Below, piece after piece: positions 1 through 6,045 of a stretch of 6,045 nt of DNA. The notes below the pieces were generated by a model. It was not told the origin of the DNA. It saw only the letters and a list, made by a program, of their open reading frames with translations, and ran no database searches. The DNA is taken from contig JAQTRJ010000149.1 of assembly GCA_028711875.1 (NCBI GenBank), positions 1-6,045 on the forward strand, written 5' to 3'. Positions within the stretch are counted from its first letter, which is position 1; each line of letters begins with the position of its first letter. Both the position numbers and the translations under genes were made by a program. Source of the DNA: a bacterium (GTDB lineage: Bacteria > Electryoneota > RPQS01).

Positions 1-100
1 ATACTGTTAATTTCTTAACACTGTAAAATTAGCTGCCATAGCACTATTTTAAATAAAATTTAAAAATACAGAAATTCCAATAATAACATATTTTATTAAG
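1..100. other. AT-rich non-coding segment at the left edge, abrupt composition break
   Basis: By my count only 20 of these 100 bases are G or C, whereas the sequence from about 110 onward is roughly 60% GC. There is no credible reading frame in it. It contains in-frame stops relative to the downstream gene, the last being TAA at 84-86, and two short AT-rich inverted repeats. The change is sharp and falls inside a gene whose beginning is missing. The segment could be an assembly or library chimera at a contig end, or a real insertion or rearrangement. I cannot tell these apart from the sequence. No promoter or ribosome binding site that would serve the downstream gene is evident. Confidence 0.75.
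47..65. repeat. Short AT-only inverted repeat
   Basis: TTTTAAAT at 47-54 and ATTTAAAA at 58-65 are perfect reverse complements separated by AAA. A second, 6-bp inverted repeat (TGTTAA at 5-10, TTAACA at 15-20) lies nearby. In sequence of this base composition such repeats are expected fairly often by chance, and neither has features of a known element. They are recorded because they lie in the anomalous left-edge segment. Confidence 0.35.
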
Positions 101-164
101 ACTGGGCTTTACGTCACAGTTCCCGTTTGCGTGGTTCGCCGGTCACTACCAGACGGCGGGCACA

Positions 165-2696
165 GTGACGATCACGCGGATCAGAACCCGGCACTGGCCG
201 AGCTCGACGCCCGGCTGCCCGGTGCAGTACGGCGTGTTCGAGGACGCGGGCGGCCAGCCGAGTTTCACTCCGCTGGGCGTAACGGACTGGACGATTCAGT
301 CGCCTACCGAATGGCAGGACTGCGAACTCTCGACGCCGGTTACCGTGCAAGGTGGATCGTTCTACGTCGGCATCCGGCAAGTGACCGCGCAGCGTGTGGA
401 CATTGGCATGGATTTCTGCGCGACGCCGCAGCCGAACACCTTCTTTGCGGTTTCGGACCCCGCTGGCCCGTGGACGGACCTCAGCGCAGCGGGATACCCG
501 CAAGTGCTGGTAATGCGGGCGGTGGTGATGGGCAACGTGATGGCGGGCGCGGTGGAACTGTCGCCCACGCCGGTGGAGGTATCGCAGACCTCTTCATGGC
601 CGGTGGCGAAAGCGCCGGGCAGCGCGCCGATCTTGAAGTCGGGCCGCACGGCCTCGGTGACGACCGACGAAACCGAGGGAACCGAGAAAGTGCCGGAGGT
701 TCCGGAAATCACGGCGAACATTACGCACGCGGAAGTCCACGATCTCTACGCGACGCCGGGCATCGCGGCGATGCGGCCCTATAGCGAGTCCGGTCGCGAC
801 CGCCAGACGCTGGATGAAGTACTCCGCTACATCATCTATCGCGGCGGGACGCGCTACGACTCGGTGGCGGCTACGCTGCGGACCTACTCCGACAACGGAC
901 ACGGAGCCGGACTGCCGGAGAACACGCCGTATCAGTATGCGGTGACCGCCCGCTACGACAACAATCTGGAATCTCCCCAGACGGCTCCGGTGACGGCAAG
1001 CTGCAACATGGCCCCGGGCGTTCCCACGAGCGTTCAAGGCACGCCGGTCGGCACGTCGCAGATGCGGATTCTGTGGGCGGATCCTACGGTCAACCGCGAC
1101 GGCTCGCCGTGCGTGGATCTCGCGGGCATCAAGGTTTATCGTGACGGGACGTTCCTGGCCAACGTGAATGCGGGTGTGGGCCAGTATTTGGACACTCCGC
1201 CGGTGAACGACGTGTTCTATACGTGGGAAGTGAAGGGCTTCGACGAAGTTCCGAACGTCGGCGAGGGCGCCACGTTTGTCGGTGCGGTGCAAAGCCCGTG
1301 GCGGGTGGTGGACTACGACTGGGTGGACATCACCGGCGTAGGTACGAACACCGGCATAACCGCTGACGACCAGAACGCCGGGCCGTTCAACCTCGGGTTC
1401 AACGTCGAGTTTTACGGCAACACCTTCAACTCGATTCGGGTCTGCGGTAACGGCTGGCTGTCGTTCACCAGCACGGGGACGAACTGGGGGAACACCGCCA
1501 TTCCGAGCACGGACGAACCGAACAACGCCCTCTATCTGTTCTGGGATGACATGTATCCGCCGGATGGTGGTTCGATTCTGTACTACGCGGACGCGGCCAA
1601 CCAGCGGTTTATCGTGAGCTGGGAAGGGATTCAGAATTACTACGGCACCGAGCCGTACACCTGTCAGGCGATCATCGGGAGCCGGGGTTCGATTCTCTAT
1701 CAATATCACACGATTCCGACCTCGACCCCGAGCAACACGAACTGCACGGTGGGCGTGGAAAACGCTTCCGGAACCGACGCGCTTCAGCTGGTCTATAACG
1801 GCACGGGCGCGTTCCTGCCGACGTCCCAGACGGCGGTGGAATTCTGGGGCGGGCCGTCGGGTCACCTTGAAGGCATCGTGCGGACGTTCGGTTCCAACCT
1901 GCCGATCGAGAACGCCTGGGTCTGGGCGGAAGACTGGGCCGACACGGTCTACAGCGACGCGCTGGGTTCCTACACGATGGACCTGGAACCGGGAACCTAC
2001 ACGCTGCACGTCGGCCACATGCACTATTGCGGCGAGACCTATCAGGTGGTGATCGAGGACAATGTGACCACCGTTCGCAACGCCGTGCTGCGCGCGCCGC
2101 AGGCTCAGGTGAGCGTGAGTTCGTTCAACGTGGAAGTCATGCAGAACCTGACAACACAGCGGGCCTTCACCATCTCCAACAACGGCGGTCAGTGTGCGCT
2201 GACGTTCTCGATTACCGACACGGCGGCGTGGCTGAGCGCGAGTCCGGAGACCGGCACGATCGAAGCCAACCAATCGCAGGAGATTCTGGTGACGTTCGCG
2301 CCGGGCAATCTCCCGGTGGGCAGCGATCGTCAGGCGGCGCTGGTCGTTAACTACAACGCGGTCGGAACGCCTTCGATCATCAACTGCTTCATGAACGTGT
2401 TGTCGGTGACCGAACTGGGCGGCGCGATTCCGACGGAGTTCGCCTTCCGCGGCAACTATCCCAACCCGTTCAACCCGGTCACGCAACTGCGGTTCGACGT
2501 TCCGCAGCAGAGCCGCGTGGACCTCGTCGTGTACAACGTGATGGGTCAGGAAGTGGCGCGGCCGGTGAGCGACGTGTTCCAGGCCGGGCGCTATGAGGCG
2601 TCGTTCGACGCAGGCAACCTGCCTTCCGGCATGTATCTCGTGCGCATGACGGCGGGTGAGTACTCGGCGATGGGCAAGATGATGCTCTTGAAGTAA
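165..2696 (+). CDS. Secreted multidomain protein with type IX secretion C-terminal sorting domain, 5'-truncated
   Basis: The reading frame is open from just after a stop at 84-86. The first usual start is GTG at 165, which lacks a Shine-Dalgarno sequence and a signal peptide. GC-rich codons continue in frame upstream to about 105, so the true start is probably lost and 165 is only nominal. Numbering from 165: residues 1-123 form a beta-rich module; about 124-190 is a Pro/Ser/Thr/Glu-rich linker; about 200-280 and 283-378 are two fibronectin type III-like domains; about 383-555 resembles a nidogen-like beta domain (WVDITG, CGNGWLSF); about 566-645 is a carboxypeptidase regulatory-like domain; about 646-745 is a BACON/Ig-like domain (SPETGTIEANQS). 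Residues 755-843 match a type A type IX sorting domain (YPNPFNP at 765-771, VYNVMGQEV, SGMYLVRM, final Lys). Such proteins cross the outer membrane and are released or surface-anchored. No catalytic domain is visible; one could lie in the missing part. Confidence 0.85.
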   Translation: MTITRIRTRHWPSSTPGCPVQYGVFEDAGGQPSFTPLGVTDWTIQSPTEWQDCELSTPVTVQGGSFYVGIRQVTAQRVDIGMDFCATPQPNTFFAVSDPAGPWTDLSAAGYPQVLVMRAVVMGNVMAGAVELSPTPVEVSQTSSWPVAKAPGSAPILKSGRTASVTTDETEGTEKVPEVPEITANITHAEVHDLYATPGIAAMRPYSESGRDRQTLDEVLRYIIYRGGTRYDSVAATLRTYSDNGHGAGLPENTPYQYAVTARYDNNLESPQTAPVTASCNMAPGVPTSVQGTPVGTSQMRILWADPTVNRDGSPCVDLAGIKVYRDGTFLANVNAGVGQYLDTPPVNDVFYTWEVKGFDEVPNVGEGATFVGAVQSPWRVVDYDWVDITGVGTNTGITADDQNAGPFNLGFNVEFYGNTFNSIRVCGNGWLSFTSTGTNWGNTAIPSTDEPNNALYLFWDDMYPPDGGSILYYADAANQRFIVSWEGIQNYYGTEPYTCQAIIGSRGSILYQYHTIPTSTPSNTNCTVGVENASGTDALQLVYNGTGAFLPTSQTAVEFWGGPSGHLEGIVRTFGSNLPIENAWVWAEDWADTVYSDALGSYTMDLEPGTYTLHVGHMHYCGETYQVVIEDNVTTVRNAVLRAPQAQVSVSSFNVEVMQNLTTQRAFTISNNGGQCALTFSITDTAAWLSASPETGTIEANQSQEILVTFAPGNLPVGSDRQAALVVNYNAVGTPSIINCFMNVLSVTELGGAIPTEFAFRGNYPNPFNPVTQLRFDVPQQSRVDLVVYNVMGQEVARPVSDVFQAGRYEASFDAGNLPSGMYLVRMTAGEYSAMGKMMLLK

Positions 2697-2726
2697 CGGC
2701 GTTCGCCGGAGAGACGTACAACAACG

Positions 2727-2764
2727 AGCGGGGCATCTCTGAGAGGGGATGCCCCGCTTTTCCG
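2727..2764 (+). terminator. Rho-independent terminator after the secreted-protein gene
   Basis: A perfect 10-bp stem pairs GCGGGGCATC (2728-2737) with GATGCCCCGC (2748-2757) around a 10-nt loop that could pair further by G-C and G-U contacts. TTTT follows at 2758-2761, then CCGTTT. It begins 31 nt after the stop codon at 2694-2696 and should separate this gene from the spmA unit. Confidence 0.88.
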
Positions 2765-2770
2765 TTTCCG

Positions 2771-2789
2771 GCCGGGCGGGACGCCCGGC
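2771..2789. repeat. GC-rich hairpin, possible REP-like element
   Basis: GCCGGGCG (2771-2778) and CGCCCGGC (2782-2789) are perfect reverse complements around the triloop GGA. No U-tract follows on the plus strand, so it is not a second classical terminator for the upstream gene. Its right arm is also the left part of the 17-bp direct repeat, so the left arm could pair instead with the second copy at 2813-2820. The form, a short all-GC palindrome in an intergenic gap next to a direct repeat, resembles repetitive extragenic palindromes. That identity is an inference and needs other copies in the genome. Confidence 0.55.
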
Positions 2790-2829
2790 TCGGCGATGAA
2801 AAAAACCGGGGCCGCCCGGCTCGGCGATG
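2782..2829. repeat. 17-bp direct repeat, two copies
   Basis: CGCCCGGCTCGGCGATG occurs at 2782-2798 and again, identically, at 2813-2829, a period of 31 bp. Similarity extends a little upstream of each copy (CCGGG at 2772-2776 and at 2806-2810). A run of seven A (2799-2805) separates the copies. Each copy ends in ATG; those at 2796 and 2827 are not credible starts. Read on the minus strand, a 5-bp GC stem (2806-2810 with 2815-2819, 4-nt loop) is followed by T7, which looks like a weak leftward terminator although no minus-strand gene lies to its right. A local tandem duplication or a dispersed repeat family would both explain it. Confidence 0.7.
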
Positions 2830-2841
2830 GTGGAATAGGGC

Positions 2842-2870
2842 TTGAGTTTGCGAAGCGCGCGTGGTATCTT
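2842..2870 (+). promoter_or_regulatory. Sigma70-like promoter for the spmA-spmB unit
   Basis: TTGAGT at 2842-2847 (four of six matches to TTGACA) and TATCTT at 2865-2870 (four of six to TATAAT) are separated by exactly 17 bp. Transcription would begin at about 2876-2879, giving a leader of roughly 25-28 nt before the ATG at 2904. It lies between the terminator of the previous gene and the first gene of the next unit, where a promoter is expected. Experimental evidence is absent. Confidence 0.6.
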
Positions 2871-2903
2871 AAAGCCAAGCACTCAAACAGCGGAAGTCCG
2901 CCG

Positions 2904-3503
2904 ATGATGAACTGGATTTGGCTGGGGCTGTTGGCGGTGGGAATCGTCACAGCCGCGTTCACCGGGCGCATGGAAGAGATCACGAAAGCCGCATTTGACG
3001 CGGCGAAAACCGCGGTCGAGCTGTGCATCGGGCTGATCGGGATCATGGCGCTATGGCTCGGACTGATGAAGATCGCCGAAGCGGGCGGGCTGGTGCAGGC
3101 GCTCGCGCGGCTGATGCGGCCGGTCATGCGGCGGCTGTTTCCCGACGTGCCAGCAGATCATCCGGCGATGGGCTCGATGCTCTCGAACATCGCCGCCAAT
3201 CTGCTCGGTCTCGGAAATTCAGCCACGGCTCTCGGACTCAAGGCGATGCAGGACCTGCAAAGTCTGAATCCGAAAAAAGAGACGGCGACGAACGCGATGG
3301 TGATCTTCATGGCGATCAACACCACGGCCATCACCATCATTCCGGCCACGGTGATCGGTCTCCGGGCGGCGGCGGGCAGCGCGCAGCCGACTTCGATCAT
3401 CGGCACGACGCTGATCTCGTGCACGACGGCGATGATCGTGGCGGTGACCACGGCCAAATTGCTCGGGCGTATGCGGCGGTTCCGGGAGGTGCGCGATGAG
3501 TGA
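2904..3503 (+). CDS. spmA: SpmA-like nucleoside recognition (Gate) membrane protein
   Basis: This 199-residue inner-membrane protein is close in length to Bacillus subtilis SpmA (about 196). Hydrophobic segments lie at about 4-19, 37-56, 94-112, 131-155 and 165-188. Family-type motifs are LLGLGNSATALGLKAM at 100-115, followed by NPKKETATNAM and AINTTAITIIPATVIGLR (137-154), which match the nucleoside recognition domain of SpmA. ATG at 2904 is chosen over 2796 because residues added upstream come from the intergenic repeat and promoter and have no place in the family. GGAAG at 2892-2896 precedes 2904 by 7 nt; ATG at 2907 is also possible. In Bacillus, SpmA acts with SpmB in spore core dehydration; Gate-family proteins are thought to be small-molecule transporters or channels, substrate unknown here. 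It overlaps spmB by 8 nt, indicating coupled expression. Family assignment is firm; the role in this organism is not. Confidence 0.9.
   Translation: MMNWIWLGLLAVGIVTAAFTGRMEEITKAAFDAAKTAVELCIGLIGIMALWLGLMKIAEAGGLVQALARLMRPVMRRLFPDVPADHPAMGSMLSNIAANLLGLGNSATALGLKAMQDLQSLNPKKETATNAMVIFMAINTTAITIIPATVIGLRAAAGSAQPTSIIGTTLISCTTAMIVAVTTAKLLGRMRRFREVRDE
3485..3489 (+). promoter_or_regulatory. Strong ribosome binding site for spmB inside the spmA end
   Basis: GGAGG lies six bases before the ATG at 3496, within the last codons of spmA. Together with the ATGAGTGA overlap of stop and start, it points to translational coupling and a near 1:1 output of the two partners. Confidence 0.75.
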
Positions 3504-4041
3504 TTCGCTTTCGCAGATCGCGAAGGAAATTTCGAGTTGGGCGATTCCCGTCATCATCCTCGCGATTGTCGCGATCGGTGCGCTGCGGCGGGTGAAAGTG
3601 TACGAGAGTTTCGTGGACGGTGCGAAGGAAGGCTTCACCGTCGCGGTCAAGATCATTCCCTATCTGGTGGCGATTCTCGTGGCGATTGCCGTGTTTCGCG
3701 CGTCGGGAGCGATGGAGTGGATGATTGCCGCGCTGGCTCCCGCGCTCGAACCGCTGGGAGTGCCGCCGGAAGTTTTGCCGATGGCGCTGATCCGTCCGCT
3801 CTCGGGATCGGGCGCGCTGGGCGTGATGAGCGAAGGCTTGAAGACCTACGGCCCCGATTCGCTCATCGGCAACATGCTCTCGACCATGATGGGTTCCACC
3901 GAGACTACTTTTTACGTATTGGCCGTTTATTTCGGCAGCGTGGCCATCCGCCGCACCCGTCACGCGCTGCCCGCGGCTCTCATGGGCGATCTGGCGGGAC
4001 TCACGATGGCGATTTTCATCTGCAACGTCGTGTTTGGATAA
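3496..4041 (+). CDS. spmB: SpmB-like nucleoside recognition (Gate) membrane protein
   Basis: This 181-residue integral membrane protein is close in length to Bacillus subtilis SpmB (about 178). Hydrophobic segments lie at about 15-30, 51-68, 72-84, 136-151 and 158-180. The diagnostic stretches are IIPYLVAILVAIAVFRASGA (53-72), PMALIRPLSGSGALG (95-109), YGPDSLIGNMLSTMMGSTETTFYVLAVYFG (118-147), and the terminal GDLAG with a hydrophobic tail. RPLSGSGALG and GSTETTFYV are hallmarks of SpmB. It probably forms a complex with SpmA in the cytoplasmic membrane. The start is supported by GGAGG six bases upstream and by the overlap with spmA. In spore formers the pair helps dehydrate the spore core. 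In Gram-negative non-spore-formers its role is not established, so a transport function for nucleosides or another solute is an inference. The cell-wall gene dacB, neighbour of spmAB in Bacillus, is not present here. Confidence 0.9.
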   Translation: MSDSLSQIAKEISSWAIPVIILAIVAIGALRRVKVYESFVDGAKEGFTVAVKIIPYLVAILVAIAVFRASGAMEWMIAALAPALEPLGVPPEVLPMALIRPLSGSGALGVMSEGLKTYGPDSLIGNMLSTMMGSTETTFYVLAVYFGSVAIRRTRHALPAALMGDLAGLTMAIFICNVVFG

Positions 4042-4079
4042 TCGAACGAATTCCATTTTTCTGCCCGCGCAATTCATCC

Positions 4080-4084
4080 GAGAG
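4080..4084 (+). promoter_or_regulatory. Weak ribosome binding site for the S9 peptidase gene
   Basis: GAGAG precedes the ATG at 4092 by 7 nt. I see no convincing promoter in the 50 bases after spmB, nor a terminator, so the gene is probably co-transcribed with spmA-spmB. Confidence 0.45.
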
Positions 4085-4091
4085 ACATCTC

Positions 4092-6045
4092 ATGGCACGC
4101 TTTCTTCTTATCTCGATTTTTATTCCGGTTATCGCTCTGGCGGACACGCTGTCGGTGAATACGTGGTTGACCGCATGGCGTCCGGCGGAGTGGCCGCTGT
4201 TCGCCGATCCGGAAGACGTGAACGTGATCTTCGACGGCGATGTGATATCCTTCGAGTCGCTTCGTCCGCGCGAGGGGGAGCGAATGCACACGACGGCGAG
4301 TTCGTGGGGGACGTGGAAAACGTCAACGAACGGAGCGGAGTGGGAACAGCCGTCGTACGGAGTCAAACCCAATCTGGGTTATGCCGCCGCCTATCTGAAC
4401 GTAGCGCGGTACGCGAAAGTCGCGGTAGACGGCGCATGTCCGCAGCCGTTTGCTCTGTTCGTGGACGGGAAGGAAATTATTCGAGCGACCGATACGGGTG
4501 ACGATAGCGTGTATCGAATGTCGGAAGAGATTACGCTGGCACGCGGTAAGAGCCTGCTGCTGGCGAAGGTGATTCTGCACCCGGAGAGCGAACCGGTCTT
4601 GCACGTGACGCCGCCGGTGGTCAAGCTCACGGTGAGCGTCACTGCCGAGGACGGAGTGGTGTGGTTCAGTACGGATCCACGCCGTACGCTCGCACGCTAT
4701 GAGGACTTCACGGTGTTCGATGGTGTTTCCACGCCGGTCATTTCGCCCGACGGACTCTGGCTGGCCTGCGTGCGCAACTCCTCCAACGGCACAACCAAGA
4801 AGGAATCGTGGCTCGAAGTGTGGGGATTGCAGCGGATGAATCGCGCGTTCGTTCTACGACCCGTCATGGGTATCGGCAACGTGACCTTCGCGCCCTCCCG
4901 AAACGGACTTTTCTTCTATTCTACGTCAGGCGAAAACGGCAGCGACATCTGGTCGCATTCGATGCTGACTGGGGAAACGAAGCGCGTGAAGCGGGACGTG
5001 GACGGGCTGGTGAAATTGGTTTGCACGCGCGGCGATCCCGTTCTTTACTATACTGCCGACGCGGAAGCGAAGGAAAATGAAAATGACTGGACGCTCTATG
5101 ACGATCTCGAAGACCGGCTCGGCGATTTCACGCGCACGCGCGCTCTGTATGCTCTGAACGCGGAGAGCGGAGCGAGTGAATGCATTACGGCGACGGAGGA
5201 TTCATTCGCGATGGACGAGTTCGCCATGGCCCCGGATCGCGATATGCTTCTGTTCACTCGCCGCGTTCCCCAGCTTGAACGACCCTATTTCACCACGGAG
5301 TTCTGGACGTATTATCCGGCTACGGGAGAAGCGCGCAAGGTTCTCGCGGAGCCGCTTTCTTTCGAGACGCGGCCGCTCTCGCTCGTGTGGCTGCCGGGCG
5401 GGGAACAGGTCGCGTTCGTCTCGGCGGCGTATTTCACGGAAACGGGCGACACGCTCGACCGCAACACCACCCAAACCGCGCTCTGGCGTCTGAATGTCAA
5501 CACCGGCGAGCTTCGCAATCTGACGGAGCACTCCGTATTCTCGATCAACGAAGATGAGGAGCGGGGCGCGGTGCGCTGGAACGAGAACGACCGGACGTTG
5601 TGGTTTGCGGCAACGATCGGCGGAAGAAACGAATTGTTCCGCGTGGATCCGACGAGCGCAAGACCTGAGCCGATGAGTGTTGATATCTCGCGGCCCTTCG
5701 TGGATCAGTTCGATCTCTCCGCGTTCGGAACTTGTGCGTTTATCGCGTCCGGGCCGCAGCAGCCGCCCGCTCTGTTTGTGCGGCTGTCAGGCAGCGAACG
5801 GGAAACTCAGCAGAGATTGGGACACCGAATGACCGGGCCGGAGATTCTCGTCAACGATCCGAATGAAACGCTGCTGCCGGACGTCGAACTCGCGTCGGTC
5901 GAGCCGTGGAATTTCATCAATGAGGACGGCAACACGATCGAAGGCTGGCTCTACTATCCATCCGAATACAAGCCGGAACTCTCGCGTTCGTGGCCGCTGA
6001 TCGTGTATTTCTACGGCGGGGTTTCGCCGCGCGATATGAGCTGGC
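4092..6045 (+). CDS. Exported S9 family (prolyl oligopeptidase-type) peptidase, 3'-truncated at the window edge
   Basis: The frame is open from ATG 4092 to the right edge, 651 complete codons with no stop, and codon usage like its neighbours. Residues 1-17 are a signal peptide (MAR, then a hydrophobic core, ending ALA before Asp18), so the enzyme acts in the periplasm or outside. Residues about 20-200 form a beta-rich domain with YLNVARYAKVAVDG (101-114), LFVDGKEI and LARGKSLLLAKV (149-160), resembling PA14 or carbohydrate-binding sandwich folds. About 205-580 are beta-propeller repeats with blade motifs such as SPDG (218-221) and FAPSRNG (266-272). From about 600 the alpha/beta hydrolase domain begins: EGWLYYPSEY (617-626), then WPLIVYFYGG (634-643), the S9 segment before the catalytic region. 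The catalytic Ser, Asp and His lie beyond the window, so activity cannot be confirmed. Likely substrates are short peptides. It starts 50 nt after spmB, suggesting an operon. Confidence 0.85.
   Translation, partial: MARFLLISIFIPVIALADTLSVNTWLTAWRPAEWPLFADPEDVNVIFDGDVISFESLRPREGERMHTTASSWGTWKTSTNGAEWEQPSYGVKPNLGYAAAYLNVARYAKVAVDGACPQPFALFVDGKEIIRATDTGDDSVYRMSEEITLARGKSLLLAKVILHPESEPVLHVTPPVVKLTVSVTAEDGVVWFSTDPRRTLARYEDFTVFDGVSTPVISPDGLWLACVRNSSNGTTKKESWLEVWGLQRMNRAFVLRPVMGIGNVTFAPSRNGLFFYSTSGENGSDIWSHSMLTGETKRVKRDVDGLVKLVCTRGDPVLYYTADAEAKENENDWTLYDDLEDRLGDFTRTRALYALNAESGASECITATEDSFAMDEFAMAPDRDMLLFTRRVPQLERPYFTTEFWTYYPATGEARKVLAEPLSFETRPLSLVWLPGGEQVAFVSAAYFTETGDTLDRNTTQTALWRLNVNTGELRNLTEHSVFSINEDEERGAVRWNENDRTLWFAATIGGRNELFRVDPTSARPEPMSVDISRPFVDQFDLSAFGTCAFIASGPQQPPALFVRLSGSERETQQRLGHRMTGPEILVNDPNETLLPDVELASVEPWNFINEDGNTIEGWLYYPSEYKPELSRSWPLIVYFYGGVSPRDMSW

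Noticed and set aside
1..100. Possible mobile-element end or attachment site at the left edge
   Set aside because: There is no transposase, terminal inverted repeat or target duplication visible, and the two small AT inverted repeats are unremarkable for this composition.
131..784. A 217-codon plus-strand frame overlapping the start of the secreted-protein gene
   Set aside because: It is Gly/Arg/Ala-rich with low-complexity composition and no domain, and the alternative frame here carries coherent family-like protein. I considered a frameshift but the main frame is continuous from about 105.
2782..2829. CRISPR array
   Set aside because: Only two 17-bp copies with a 14-bp homopolymer-containing spacer and no cas genes; too short and too irregular for an array.
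594..2882. A 762-codon open frame on the minus strand opposite the secreted-protein gene
   Set aside because: It is rich in Arg, His and Val with no recognisable domain. It runs antisense through a gene with clear domains and extends over the terminator and repeat. Long antisense frames are common opposite GC-rich genes because of codon-position bias.
2796..2903. An upstream ATG at 2796 as the start of spmA, adding 36 residues
   Set aside because: The added residues are encoded by the intergenic repeat and the putative promoter, do not resemble SpmA, and make the protein longer than its family. ATG 2904 has a suitable ribosome binding site.
3397..4077. A 226-codon minus-strand frame opposite spmA and spmB
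   Set aside because: It is Arg/His-rich shadow sequence antisense to two well-recognised membrane protein genes, with no domain or start signals.
4034..4501. A 155-codon plus-strand frame overlapping the S9 peptidase start
   Set aside because: Its product is low-complexity and Arg/Gly/Ser-rich. The overlapping frame from 4092 has a signal peptide and continues open for 651 codons with S9 features.

Overview
The window carries three protein-coding genes, all on the plus strand, two of them incomplete. It looks like a metagenomic contig from an uncultivated, high-GC (about 60%, estimated) Gram-negative bacterium, most plausibly of the Fibrobacteres-Chlorobi-Bacteroidetes (FCB) superphylum or an allied candidate phylum. 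The main reason is a C-terminal type IX secretion (Por) sorting domain with the motif YPNPFNP on the first gene. A second reason is the S9 peptidase at the right edge, whose catalytic-domain entry (IVYFYGG) resembles S9 enzymes of that group. The phylum cannot be fixed from this window.

Layout. Bases 1-100 are very AT-rich (20 G/C by my count) and non-coding. They meet GC-rich coding sequence abruptly at about 100-110. From there a large secreted multidomain protein runs to 2696, but its start and signal peptide are missing. A strong intrinsic terminator (2727-2764) ends that unit. The rest of the intergenic gap holds a GC-rich hairpin, a 17-bp direct repeat and a sigma70-like promoter (2842-2870).

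The promoter precedes spmA (2904-3503) and spmB (3496-4041), which overlap by 8 nt. They encode the two integral membrane 'Gate' (nucleoside recognition) proteins known in Bacillus for spore maturation. Fifty bases downstream begins a secreted S9 (prolyl oligopeptidase family) peptidase. It has a signal peptide, a beta-sandwich-like N-terminal domain and a beta-propeller, and it leaves the window just as the alpha/beta hydrolase domain starts. This gene is easy to miss because it has no stop codon in the window.

How they work together. The first gene is a separate transcription unit for an exported or cell-surface protein. The spmA-spmB-S9 block probably forms one operon, pairing an inner-membrane SpmA/SpmB complex with an exported peptidase. 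I see no defence system, mobile element, CRISPR array, tRNA or rRNA. The points most worth checking are the composition break with a decapitated gene, SpmA/SpmB in an apparently non-sporulating lineage beside an exported peptidase, and the intergenic repeat.
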